A stretch of DNA of 64,000 nt, from positions 1 through 64,000 of the forward strand of contig CBDDEE010000019.1 of assembly GCA_965226855.1 (NCBI GenBank). The letters are read 5' to 3'. Each line of letters starts with the position of its first letter. Position 1 is the stretch's first letter. The notes under the pieces were generated by a model. That model was given only the letters and a program-made list of their open reading frames with translations. It ran no database searches and was not told the DNA's origin. Positions 8,486 through 15,894 of the stretch are shown one piece after another. The position numbers and the translations under genes are program-made. This DNA is from JAUXJB01 sp965226855. Its GTDB lineage: Bacteria > Myxococcota_A > UBA9160 > SZUA-336.

Positions 8486-9871
8486 ATGCCGCCGAAATTC
8501 TTCTCCTTGTCCGCGGTGACGCGCTGCCTCACGGAGCTCTTGGAGCCCGCGCTGTCTGCCACGTTCTGGGTGAAGGCGGAGATCAGCTCTGCAGCTGAGC
8601 GCGGCGGCGCGTTCTACTGCGACCTGGTGGAGAGCGATCCGCAGGGCCGGGTGCGCGCGCAGATGCGCTGCACGATCTGGCCGCTCGAGCTCTCAAGGAT
8701 GCGCGCGAAGTTCGCGGCGGCAGGACTCGCACTCGAGCTGGCTGATGGCTCCGTGGTCGGCCTGCGCTGCCGCGTTCAGTTCCACGCACGCTACGGGCTA
8801 TCGCTCGCCGGCATCGAGATGGATCCCGCCGTCGCGCTCGGAGAGCTCGAGCTCCGGCGACGTCGCCTTCTCGAGGCCCTCACCCGCGAAGGCTTGCTGG
8901 AGAGCAACGCCCGGCTCGAGCCTCCGCTGCTGCCGAACCGCATCGCGCTGGTAACGAGCGCAGCCAGCGCCGCGTGTGGGGACTTCGTCGAGACGCTCAC
9001 CGGGAGTGACTTCGGCTTCCGGATCTTCCTGGCGGACGTGGCGGTCCAGGGTGTCGAGGCAGAGGCGCGGATCCTCGAGGCCCTGGACCGCTCCGCTCGA
9101 CTCGACGTCGACCTGGTCGTGATCGTGCGCGGAGGGGGAACGCGAACGGACCTGGCCTGGCTGGACAATGACGCCATTGCGCGTCGGATCGCCGCGATGC
9201 CCGTGCCCGTCTGGACGGGCATCGGGCACGAGGTGGACCACGGCGTGCTCGATGCCGTCGCAGCCCGCGCCTTCAAGACGCCCACCGGAGTCGCGGAAGA
9301 GCTCGTTGCCCGCTTCAGTGGCGTGGAGGCACTCGTACGGGGTGCGGGCAGACAGCTTCGCTCGCTCTGGCGCGTGCGCCAGGATCACGAGCGGCAGCTC
9401 TTGGAGCACGCCGGCACGGGTCTGCGCCAGGGGACCCGGAAGCTGCTAGAGGTCCGCTCCGCAAGCCTGCGTGCGGACGCCAACCAGCTGCGCGGGAGCC
9501 TTGCGAAACGACTTTCCGATCAGCAGGCGCGCCTCGCCGGCACCCGCGCGGCGCTGCGGACCAGGGCAGAGGCACGCGTCGCCCAGCTGCGCCTCCAGCT
9601 GCGCGACGTGCTCGCACGTCGCTTTCGACCCTCGCTCGTGCTGCGGAGGCTCGAGCGGGAGGGTCAGGCGCTGGCACAGGCTCTGCGCGCTCTTCGAGCG
9701 GCGGATCCGGCGGCTGCCCTGGCTCGCGGGTTCTCGCTCGTCTACAACGCGGAGGGCGCGCTCGTGCGCTCGGTGGGCGATCTGGTGACCGGTCAGTCCA
9801 CCCTCACCCGCCTCTCCGACGGAGACGTCGAGAGCGTCGTCAAGAAGATCTTGGAGGGACAGAATGGCTGA
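8486..9871 (+). CDS. xseA: exodeoxyribonuclease VII large subunit
   Basis: A 461-residue catalytic subunit of the single-strand-specific nuclease ExoVII. The N-terminal OB-fold domain (about 1-100) includes 'FWVKAEISSAAERGGAFYCDLVE'. The catalytic core follows with 'RIALVTSAASAACGDF', 'DLVVIVRGGGTRTDLAWLDN' and 'PVWTGIGHEVDHGVLDAVAARAFKTP', then a long coiled-coil (about 285-420) and the C-terminal 'ALARGFSLVYNAEGALVRSV'. Length and motif order fit the family. Its 3' end overlaps xseB by 8 bp, so the two subunits are translationally coupled. The ATG at 8486 follows a purine-rich site. Confidence 0.95.
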   Translation: MPPKFFSLSAVTRCLTELLEPALSATFWVKAEISSAAERGGAFYCDLVESDPQGRVRAQMRCTIWPLELSRMRAKFAAAGLALELADGSVVGLRCRVQFHARYGLSLAGIEMDPAVALGELELRRRRLLEALTREGLLESNARLEPPLLPNRIALVTSAASAACGDFVETLTGSDFGFRIFLADVAVQGVEAEARILEALDRSARLDVDLVVIVRGGGTRTDLAWLDNDAIARRIAAMPVPVWTGIGHEVDHGVLDAVAARAFKTPTGVAEELVARFSGVEALVRGAGRQLRSLWRVRQDHERQLLEHAGTGLRQGTRKLLEVRSASLRADANQLRGSLAKRLSDQQARLAGTRAALRTRAEARVAQLRLQLRDVLARRFRPSLVLRRLEREGQALAQALRALRAADPAAALARGFSLVYNAEGALVRSVGDLVTGQSTLTRLSDGDVESVVKKILEGQNG

Positions 9872-10067
9872 AAATAAGCAGACCTACGAGGAAAAGGTCG
9901 AGCAGCTGGAGAGGATCCTGGAGCGCCTGGACGACTCGCGCACGCCGATCGACGAGCTGGCCGAAGACGTCAAGCTGGGGGCCACGCTGCTCAAAGAGCT
10001 CGACCGCAAGCTCCGGGAGGTCGAGACCCAGGTCGTCGATGCGTTCAAGGAGCTGGAGGAGCCGTAG
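9864..10067 (+). CDS. xseB: exodeoxyribonuclease VII small subunit
   Basis: A 67-residue helical protein that caps the coiled-coil of XseA and is needed for ExoVII activity. It shows the family pattern: 'TYEEKVEQLERILERLDD', then 'TPIDELAEDVKLGATLLKELDRKLREVE'. It starts inside the last codons of xseA with a GGAGGGACAG-type ribosome-binding site located in that gene. Usual bacterial XseB proteins are 60-85 residues, so this one is complete. Confidence 0.95.
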   Translation: MAENKQTYEEKVEQLERILERLDDSRTPIDELAEDVKLGATLLKELDRKLREVETQVVDAFKELEEP

Positions 10068-10107
10068 CCCGCCGCGAGGCAGCTCGTGCAAACGCTCCGG
10101 GGCGGGC
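10067..10107. terminator. possible shared hairpin between convergent xseB and mlaC
   Basis: Perfect 7-bp arms (10067-10073 and 10101-10107) enclose a 27-base loop in the 42-bp gap between the two convergent stop codons. There is no T-run, so it is only a candidate for bidirectional termination. Confidence 0.25.
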
Positions 10108-10109
10108 CA

Positions 10110-10754
10110 TCAGTCAGAGCCGCTACCGCTCGTGCTGCTCTCGTTCTTAGCGCGCAGCTCGGCGATGAGCTGGTCGGCGCCCTTCGAGCTCACGATGTCC
10201 TGGATCTGCGCGCGAAAGTTCTGCACCAGGCTCACGCCCTCGATGACGACGTCGATGATCCCCCAGCTGCCGTCGCTCTCACGCAGCCTGTAATCGACGA
10301 GCAAGCCGTCGGCCGAGCCACCGACGATCTTCGTCTTGACCGTCACGTCTCCGTTCCGCTCGAGGCGGGCCGCGCCGATCTCGATCTGCTCTTCCGCGAA
10401 GCCCTCGATGCGGCGACCGTAGGTGATCGTCAGGTGCCGCTTGAACTCGTGCTGGAACTCGACCTGCTGCTCCTCGGACAGCTTCTTGCGGTTGCGGCCG
10501 AGCACGAGCTTTGTCATCCGCGAGAAGTCGAAGCGCCGGTTGGTGATCTCCTCGAGACGGAGCAGCCTCGCGTCGGTGTCGGTGTCGGTGTCGGTTTCGG
10601 GGTTCCGTAGCGCCTCGAGCACCTCGTCGACCGTCTCGGAGAGGGCGTTCCTGGCGGCCGCCGTCGCCTGCTCGGGATTCGCGACGGGCGCGGCCGCAAC
10701 GGCCCCGGCGAGCAGCAGCGGGGCCAGCGTCAGGGAGAGCGTCAGCTTAGTCAT
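10110..10754 (-). CDS. mlaC: MlaC-type periplasmic phospholipid-binding protein
   Basis: A 214-residue exported protein that shuttles phospholipids between the MlaA outer-membrane complex and the MlaFED inner-membrane complex. A signal peptide is visible (about 1-22: 'MTKLTLSLTLAPLLLAGAVA'). The mature part has the Tgt2/MlaC pattern: 'FDFSRMTKLVLGRNRKKLS', 'FQHEFKRHLTITYGRRIEGF', 'VDYRLRESDGSWGIIDVVIEGVSLV' and 'NFRAQIQDIV'. I chose the ATG at 10754 because it overlaps the mlaA stop by 8 bp and starts the signal peptide. A hexanucleotide run near 10574-10600 encodes an Asp-Thr repeat in the linker before the folded domain. It is the last gene of the mla operon. Confidence 0.92.
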   Translation of the reverse strand: MTKLTLSLTLAPLLLAGAVAAAPVANPEQATAAARNALSETVDEVLEALRNPETDTDTDTDARLLRLEEITNRRFDFSRMTKLVLGRNRKKLSEEQQVEFQHEFKRHLTITYGRRIEGFAEEQIEIGAARLERNGDVTVKTKIVGGSADGLLVDYRLRESDGSWGIIDVVIEGVSLVQNFRAQIQDIVSSKGADQLIAELRAKNESSTSGSGSD

Positions 10755-11496
10755 CGTCTTCCTCGTCGAGCTCATAGAAGTCATCGCTGACCCCTCCGTC
10801 GGGAAGCTCCCCGTTCTGTATCAGGGCCGCGCGCCTCTGTCGGTAGATGTCACGCACGGCCACGTAGTAGTCGAGCGAGGCAGCGCGCAGCTCGCGAATG
10901 TCCTCGATTGCGAGAGCGCGCGTGTTGACCAGGCTCGTGGCACTGATGACGGTGTTCGCCGTCGGCGAGATCAGTGCGGGCCAGGCACCCGCGAGGATGT
11001 CGAGCGGGAGCATGGTCGCGTCACGAACACCGGAAGGACCAAAGAAGGGGAGCACCACGTAGGCGCCCGGAGGCACGCCCCAGACTCCCAGCGTCTGCCC
11101 GAAGTCCTCCTCGCGCATCTCCAGGCCGTAACGGCTGGCGGGATCGAAAATCCCCGCAACTCCCACGGTCGTGTTCATCAGAAATCGGCCCGTCTCCCGC
11201 CCGGCCTGTTTGACGTCGCCCTGAAGCAGGTCATTCACGAAGCGCAGGGGGAAGCCGAGGTTCTGAAAGACGTTCCGGAGGCGGGTCCGGACGATGCTCG
11301 GGGTGACGAACCTCCAACCGACGGCGATCGGCTCGAACAGGTAGCGGTCGAACTTGTCGTCGACCCACCATACCCCCCGGTTGAAGCCTTCCCAGGGATC
11401 CCCTTCGGCCGCAAGGGCCGTAGGCGCTGGCATGCAGAGCAGTAGCAAGGCGAGTGCGGTCCTGGCAGCGGCTGCTGCCCTGGTTCGCCTCGTCAA
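10747..11496 (-). CDS. mlaA: MlaA (VacJ) family outer-membrane lipid-asymmetry protein
   Basis: A 249-residue protein with a signal sequence (about 1-30) and then the MlaA core: 'DPWEGFNRGVWWVDDKFDRYLFEPIAVGW', 'VRTRLRNVFQNLGFPLRFVNDLLQG', 'FLMNTTVGVAGIFDPASRYGL', 'EDFGQTLGVWGVPPGAYVVLPFFGPSGVRD'. MlaA forms a ring in the outer membrane that removes phospholipids from its outer leaflet. No lipobox cysteine is obvious at the cleavage site, unlike E. coli VacJ. In E. coli the gene is separate from mlaFEDCB, while here it lies inside the operon, overlapping mlaD by 4 bp and mlaC by 8 bp. The C-terminus is strongly acidic. Confidence 0.93.
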   Translation of the reverse strand: MTRRTRAAAAARTALALLLLCMPAPTALAAEGDPWEGFNRGVWWVDDKFDRYLFEPIAVGWRFVTPSIVRTRLRNVFQNLGFPLRFVNDLLQGDVKQAGRETGRFLMNTTVGVAGIFDPASRYGLEMREEDFGQTLGVWGVPPGAYVVLPFFGPSGVRDATMLPLDILAGAWPALISPTANTVISATSLVNTRALAIEDIRELRAASLDYYVAVRDIYRQRRAALIQNGELPDGGVSDDFYELDEEDDD

Positions 11497-11951
11497 TTCC
11501 CGCCTCCGAAGCTCTGGAGCACCTTCCCGATCAACCGTTCCAGCACCACCGCGCTCTGCGTATACGCGATCTCGCTTCCGCTCTCGAGCAGATCTGGCGA
11601 GCCTCCTGGCTCGAGGGCGATGTACTGGTCGCCCAGCACCCCTTGCGTGAGGATCGAGGCCGCGCTGTCATCCGGGATCTTGAGCTGCGCGTCGATGTCG
11701 ATCTCGACGATCGCCCGGAACTGCTCCGGATCCAGGCGGATGTCGCGGACTTGCCCCACGGTGACGCCCCCGATGACGACGGGCGCACGCGGTGACAAAC
11801 CCCCAATCTCGTCGAACGCGGCGGTCAGGATGAGCCCTCCGTCGCCTTTGTACGCTCGCGCGCCGAGCTGGACAGACAGATACGCAATGGCCGCGATACC
11901 GGCTAGCACGAAGGCCCCCACCAGCAGGTCACGGATCGGCGAGGTGGGCAA
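11493..11951 (-). CDS. mlaD: MlaD-type MCE-domain protein
   Basis: A 152-residue protein with one N-terminal membrane anchor (about 7-27) and a single MCE domain (about 38-118: 'LTAAFDEIGGLSPRAPVVIGGVTVGQVRDI', 'IPDDSAASILTQGVLGDQYIAL'). MlaD hexamers form the periplasmic lipid channel on top of the MlaE/MlaF transporter. The short helical C-terminus ('VVLERLIGKVLQSFG') is the usual hydrophobic pore segment. It starts 1 bp after the mlaE stop and overlaps mlaA by 4 bp. Confidence 0.94.
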   Translation of the reverse strand: MPTSPIRDLLVGAFVLAGIAAIAYLSVQLGARAYKGDGGLILTAAFDEIGGLSPRAPVVIGGVTVGQVRDIRLDPEQFRAIVEIDIDAQLKIPDDSAASILTQGVLGDQYIALEPGGSPDLLESGSEIAYTQSAVVLERLIGKVLQSFGGGN

Positions 11952-11952
11952 T

Positions 11953-12726
11953 CTAGACCCCCCAGAGTGCTGTGATGAAGTAGTCGAAGATCAATGTGCC
12001 TACGGAGGCATGAACCACCGCCCCGGTGGTCGCGCGGCTCACCCCCTTCACGTTCGGGGCTGACGTATAGCCTCTGTACGTCGAGACCAGACCGATGATT
12101 ATCCCGAACACGAGGGCCTTGACCAGGCTTCCCAATATATCATCGGAGAAGTCGATCGCCGACTCGAGCCCGCCGATGAAGGCTCCGTGATCGATGCCCA
12201 GGACCTGGACACCGATCAGCCAGCCTCCGAACAGTCCGAAGACGATGAAGAGGGCGGAGAGCAGCGGCATGACGAAGACCATCGCTGCGGCCTTTGGCGC
12301 GGCGACGAAGTCCACGGGATTGACCGACATCATCCGCAAGCCGTCGAGCTGCTCCGTCGCGACCATGGAGCCGATCTCCGAGGCGATCGCCGAGCCAGCG
12401 CGCCCGGTCACGAGTAGTGCCGTCAGCACGGGGCCGAGCTCGCGGACGAGGCTCAGCCCGACCAGCGCCCCGAGTGACTCCTCGGCGCCGAAGCGGGTGA
12501 GCGTGTTGTAGCCCTGCAGCCCGAGCGCCAGCCCTACCGCGGCCCCGCAGGTGCAGACGATGGGAAGTGAGAGCACACCCGCGTTGAAGATCTCGTCGAT
12601 CAGGCGCCGCAGGCGGAACGGAGGGGTCAACGCCGCCGAGATCAGGCTCGCGGCAAACACGCCCATCTGTCCAAAGGTTTGGACGACGGCCAGGCTGCGT
12701 AGGCCGATGCGCTGGATCCCGTTCAA
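11953..12726 (-). CDS. mlaE: MlaE-type ABC transporter permease
   Basis: A 257-residue inner-membrane permease of the lipid-transport ABC system. Family motifs include 'FNAGVLSLPIVCTCGAAVGLALGLQGYN', 'LVRELGPVLTALLVTGRAGSAIASEIGSM' and 'TEQLDGLRMMSVNPVDFVAAPK', the coupling region that contacts the ATPase. Five to six hydrophobic segments follow the MlaE pattern. It overlaps mlaF by 4 bp and is followed at 1 bp by mlaD, so the two are probably translated together. Confidence 0.94.
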   Translation of the reverse strand: MNGIQRIGLRSLAVVQTFGQMGVFAASLISAALTPPFRLRRLIDEIFNAGVLSLPIVCTCGAAVGLALGLQGYNTLTRFGAEESLGALVGLSLVRELGPVLTALLVTGRAGSAIASEIGSMVATEQLDGLRMMSVNPVDFVAAPKAAAMVFVMPLLSALFIVFGLFGGWLIGVQVLGIDHGAFIGGLESAIDFSDDILGSLVKALVFGIIIGLVSTYRGYTSAPNVKGVSRATTGAVVHASVGTLIFDYFITALWGV

Positions 12727-13502
12727 TCTGTCTCCAGCTGTGGCTCGGCGGATGCAGCTGCATCGAGGAAGTTCCGGATCCTTGGGTCGATGCTCTTCTG
12801 GAGCTGGTCCGGGGTGCCGCAGATCGAGGCGCCGTCCACCAGAAAGGCGATCTCGTCGGCAATGCGAAAGGTCGAGCCGATGTGGTGGTTGGTCATGATC
12901 ATCGTGACGCCGGTGCGGTTGTTGACCTCCGCGAGCAACCGCTCGATCAGCCGGACCGTGGGCGGGTCGAGGCCAGAGAAGGGCTCGTCAACGAGCAAGA
13001 TTTCTGGCTCCGTGATCATCGCGCGCGCGAGGGCCACGCGCTTCTTCATCCCGCCCGAGAGCTCGCCCGGAAGCATGAGATTCACGTTCTTGAGCCCCAC
13101 GGCGTCGAACTGGTGTGCGACGCGGTCGGCGATCTCGGACTCCGGGCAGACCCTGTGCTCGCGAAGCTGCAAGGCGACGTTGTCAAACACTGTCATCGAG
13201 TCGAGGAGCGCGCCGCCCTGGAACATCATGCCGAGCTTGTGACGCAAGCGGCGGGCCTCGCGCTCGTGCATGCATGTGATCTCATCGTCGCCAATCCAGA
13301 TGTCGCCGTACTGCGGCCGCATTAGGCACGCGATCAGCTTGAGCAGGCAGCTCTTTCCGATCCCGCTCGCACCGAGGATCACGGAGATTCGCCCCTGTGG
13401 AAAGCGGCAGGAGAGGCCGTCGAAGACCTTCCGATCCCCGAAGGTCAACCTCACACTGATCACGTCGACGTGGGCCGGGATCTCGGCCGTCGGGTCGCTC
13501 AT
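12723..13502 (-). CDS. mlaF: MlaF-type ABC transporter ATP-binding protein
   Basis: A 259-residue ATPase that powers phospholipid transport. It has Walker A 'GASGIGKSCLLK', the Q-loop region 'LGMMFQGGALLDSMTVFDNVA', the ABC signature 'LSGGMKKRVALARA', Walker B 'EILLVDEPFSGLDP' and the switch histidine in 'IMTNHHIGS'. It is the first gene of the operon mlaF-E-D-A-C. No MlaB (STAS) gene is present in the cluster, although E. coli requires MlaB for MlaF stability. A candidate promoter lies 26-56 bp upstream of the ATG at 13502. Confidence 0.94.
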   Translation of the reverse strand: MSDPTAEIPAHVDVISVRLTFGDRKVFDGLSCRFPQGRISVILGASGIGKSCLLKLIACLMRPQYGDIWIGDDEITCMHEREARRLRHKLGMMFQGGALLDSMTVFDNVALQLREHRVCPESEIADRVAHQFDAVGLKNVNLMLPGELSGGMKKRVALARAMITEPEILLVDEPFSGLDPPTVRLIERLLAEVNNRTGVTMIMTNHHIGSTFRIADEIAFLVDGASICGTPDQLQKSIDPRIRNFLDAAASAEPQLETD

Positions 13503-13527
13503 AGCCCCCTCGCCTGAAACTACGCAG

Positions 13528-13558
13528 GCTATATCGCGCTCTTTCTGGAAAACGTCAA
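13528..13558 (-). promoter_or_regulatory. candidate sigma-70 promoter of the mla operon
   Basis: On the minus strand, TTGACG (13558-13553) is followed after 17 bases by GATATA (13535-13530), or after 19 bases by TATAGC (13533-13528). The start codon of mlaF is 26 bases downstream. The -35 box matches the consensus at 5 of 6 positions; the -10 box is weaker. The repeat arm beginning at 13565 abuts the promoter. Confidence 0.5.
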
Positions 13559-13564
13559 CGAGTC

Positions 13565-13780
13565 TTGTGGGACCCGGCGTGCGGGCGGCCCTTCCGCGGG
13601 TCAGCGACGCGCGGGCCGCTGACGGCCACCCACCTCCGCTCAGGGCTTCGCCTTCGCTGCGCGCGCCGCTGTCGCGGCGCTTGCAAGGAGGTGTGTCGTA
13701 CGTTGTGCATCAGCGTCGGGTGCATCGGAACTTAGGGACGGTCCTTCATCGGAACTCTTCCTTGAGAGCCGAGCTTCCTC
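13565..13780 (+). repeat. dispersed repeat, full copy with tail; left arm of an inverted pair
   Basis: The element begins 'TTGTGGGACCCGGC', passes through 'GACGGCCACCCACCTCCGCTC' and 'TGCGCGCGCCGC', and ends its core with 'GCGGCGCTTGCAAGG' near 13688. A tail follows with 'GGAACTTAGGGACGGTCCTT' (13728-13747) and 'CTTGAGAGCCGAGCTTCCTC'. The same string, core and tail, recurs in reverse orientation at 14714-14948, with only scattered differences plus one short duplication. The two copies flank exactly one gene. Confidence 0.88.
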
Positions 13781-13803
13781 GGTCCGGGTGGTACGCTGGC
13801 GCG

Positions 13804-14715
13804 GTGGCTGCAGTGGAAGAGCTCGGGGAGCGGCGGATCGGGAGGGCGACCGTTCTCTTTGGGCCGGAGCTGGGCAAGTATCCGGACGGGAACTCGCTCT
13901 ACGTGGAAGGACGCGAGCGCAGCCTGATCATCGATCCGTCGCTGGGTCTGCTGCCGCGGAGTGCGCACCTGCCGCACGTCGATCTCGTTGTGAGCAGCCA
14001 CTGCCACGAGGACCACATCGCCGGAAACCACCTGTTCCCGGAGGCGACCTGGCACCTGCACGAGCTCGACCTTCCAGGTATCCGCTCGCTTGACGCGATG
14101 ATGGAGATCTACGGCTACTCGCCGGAGACGACACAGCGCTGGCGAAGGCGGATTCGCGACGACTTTCACTTCCGTGCGCGCGAGAACGCGGTGAGCTTCT
14201 CCGATGGGGATGTCTTCGAGCTTGGCGGCACGAGGGTGCGCGCGATCCACGCTCCGGGACACACGCGGGGTCACTGCGTGTTCCTCGTGGAGCCCGAGGG
14301 CATTCTGTTCCTTGGCGACATCGACCTCTCGAGCTTCGGCCCCTTCTACGGCGATGCCTGGTCGGATCTCGAGGACTTCGAGCGGACGCTCGAGCTCGTG
14401 CGTGGGATCGACGTGCCGCACTACGCGACCTTCCACCACATCGGCGTGCTGGATGGACGCGAGGCCTTTCTGGAGCGGCTCGGGCGCTTCGCGAGCATGA
14501 TCGACACGCGGGAGCGTCGCCTGCTCGCGTTCCTCAGAAAGCCCCACACTCTCGACGAGATCGCCAGCACGCGCTTCGTCTACCGGCCTGGCGACAACGT
14601 CCCGAATGGCTTCGATGTCGAGATGAGAAGTATGGCGCTCCACATCGAACGCTTGCAGCGACAAGGCCGCCTGCGCGAGGTGGAGCCGGGGCTCTATCTC
14701 GCGGCCTCTTACTGA
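13804..14715 (+). CDS. metallo-beta-lactamase-fold hydrolase
   Basis: A 303-residue MBL-fold enzyme. The zinc-binding motif HxHxDH is 'SSHCHEDHIAGN', with later ligands in 'APGHTRGHCVF' and 'LGDIDLSSFG', and 'TFHHIG' near the C-terminal metal region. A C-terminal helical extension (about 230-303), 'DTRERRLLAFLRKPHTLDEIA...VEMRSMALHIERLQRQGRLREVEPGLYLAA', looks like the winged-helix tail of the glyoxalase-II/LACTB2-like group. I chose GTG at 13804; the frame is open further upstream, but that portion is the repeat arm. The substrate is unknown. The gene sits alone between two inverted repeat copies, unlike its operonic neighbours. Confidence 0.85.
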   Translation: MAAVEELGERRIGRATVLFGPELGKYPDGNSLYVEGRERSLIIDPSLGLLPRSAHLPHVDLVVSSHCHEDHIAGNHLFPEATWHLHELDLPGIRSLDAMMEIYGYSPETTQRWRRRIRDDFHFRARENAVSFSDGDVFELGGTRVRAIHAPGHTRGHCVFLVEPEGILFLGDIDLSSFGPFYGDAWSDLEDFERTLELVRGIDVPHYATFHHIGVLDGREAFLERLGRFASMIDTRERRLLAFLRKPHTLDEIASTRFVYRPGDNVPNGFDVEMRSMALHIERLQRQGRLREVEPGLYLAASY

Positions 14716-14948
14716 GCAAGCCCGGCTCTCAACAAGTTCTGACTAAGGACCGTCCCCAAGTTCTGCCAAGCTCCGGTGCACAACGTGCGATGCACCTCCC
14801 TGCAAGCGCCGCCCTAGCGGCGCGCGCAACGAAGGGCGAAGCCCTGAGCGGAGGTGGGTGGCCGTCAGCGGCCCGCGCGTCGCTGACCCGCGGGACGGCC
14901 CCGCGCGTCGCTGACCCGCGGGACGGCCGCCCGCGCGCCGGGTCCCAC
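14714..14948 (-). repeat. dispersed repeat, full copy with tail; right arm of an inverted pair
   Basis: This is the reverse-orientation partner of 13565-13780. Read on the minus strand it begins 'GTGGGACCCGGCGCGCGGGC' and ends with 'AACTTGGGGACGGTCCTTAG' and 'TTGAGAGCCGGGCTTGCTC'. It contains one internal tandem duplication of about 27 bp (14874-14900 and 14901-14927) that the left arm lacks. Its inner end overlaps the last bases of the hydrolase stop codon. Confidence 0.87.
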
Positions 14949-14964
14949 GTGACCGGCGGGGACC

Positions 14965-15894
14965 GTGGCTCGACGCTACCGTGGGGCCGTGGGCGTTCCA
15001 GCGGACAGCGAGCGTGCGCCAAAGGCAGTGTCGGTGCTGGTCGTGTCGGGCTTCCTCGGCTCCGGCAAGACGACGCTCGTGCGTCACCTGCTCGAGGATG
15101 CCCGGAGGCGCGGCGAGCGCGTGGCCGTGATCTCCAATGAATTCGGCGAGCTGGCGATCGACCAGACCTTGATCGGAGAGGGTGCCGAGGCCTACGTGGA
15201 GCTCGGGGGGGGCTGCGTCTGCTGCCAGCTCAGCGATGAGCTCATCGACACGCTCCAGATGCTGCGCGAGCGCGTACGGCCGGACCGCGTCGTGATCGAG
15301 ACCTCCGGAGTGGCGCTCCCGTACGACACCCAGCTCAACCTGTACCGGGAGCCGGTCTCGCGCTGGATCGGTGACGACCTCGCGATCGTCGTTGTAAACG
15401 CGGAGCAGCTCCTGGCTGGGCGCGATCTCGAGGGGACGTTCGAGGATCAGGTGACCTCGGCGGACTTGCTGCTGTTGAACAAGGTTGATCTCGTTCCGGC
15501 AGCAGAGGTCGAGCACCTGGTCGAGCTCCTGCGCGAGCTGGAGCCCGACGCGCCGGTTGTGCGAGCGACCCAGGCCGCGGTGGATCCTGTACTGCTGTTC
15601 TTGCCCGATCCGGACGGACAGCGTGCAGCGCGCCGCGAGGGCGCGGCCGCCCCGAAGCCCCACGCCCACGAGGAGTTCGCGTCAGAGGAGCTCTTGGTGC
15701 CGTGCGGCATCGAGCCGGCCAGCCTGGTGGCGCGGCTGGAAGCCCTGGATGCACTGCGTGCCAAGGGCTACGTCGAGACCTCTGAAGGGCCCCGCCTGGT
15801 CCAGGTCGTAGGACGGCGTGTCGACCTCCACGACGCGGTCGCACCGCGACCGGACCTGCTGGGACGCCTCGTGGTCATCCGCCGTGTTGGTTGA
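14965..15894 (+). CDS. CobW/G3E-family GTPase (metal chaperone type)
   Basis: A 309-residue P-loop GTPase of the COG0523 group, which delivers metal ions (often zinc or cobalt) to client enzymes. Walker A is 'SGFLGSGKTTLVRHLL'; the metal-binding CxCC motif is 'ELGGGCVCCQL'; Walker B-type 'RVVIETSGVALP' and the base-recognition 'LLLNKVDLV' follow. A shortened C-terminal domain replaces the usual CobW_C region. No His-rich stretch is visible, so the metal cannot be predicted. The start is GTG at 14965, or GTG at 14989. The 3' end overlaps the helicase start by 11 bp, implying coupled expression. No known client enzyme lies beside it. Confidence 0.88.
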   Translation: MARRYRGAVGVPADSERAPKAVSVLVVSGFLGSGKTTLVRHLLEDARRRGERVAVISNEFGELAIDQTLIGEGAEAYVELGGGCVCCQLSDELIDTLQMLRERVRPDRVVIETSGVALPYDTQLNLYREPVSRWIGDDLAIVVVNAEQLLAGRDLEGTFEDQVTSADLLLLNKVDLVPAAEVEHLVELLRELEPDAPVVRATQAAVDPVLLFLPDPDGQRAARREGAAAPKPHAHEEFASEELLVPCGIEPASLVARLEALDALRAKGYVETSEGPRLVQVVGRRVDLHDAVAPRPDLLGRLVVIRRVG

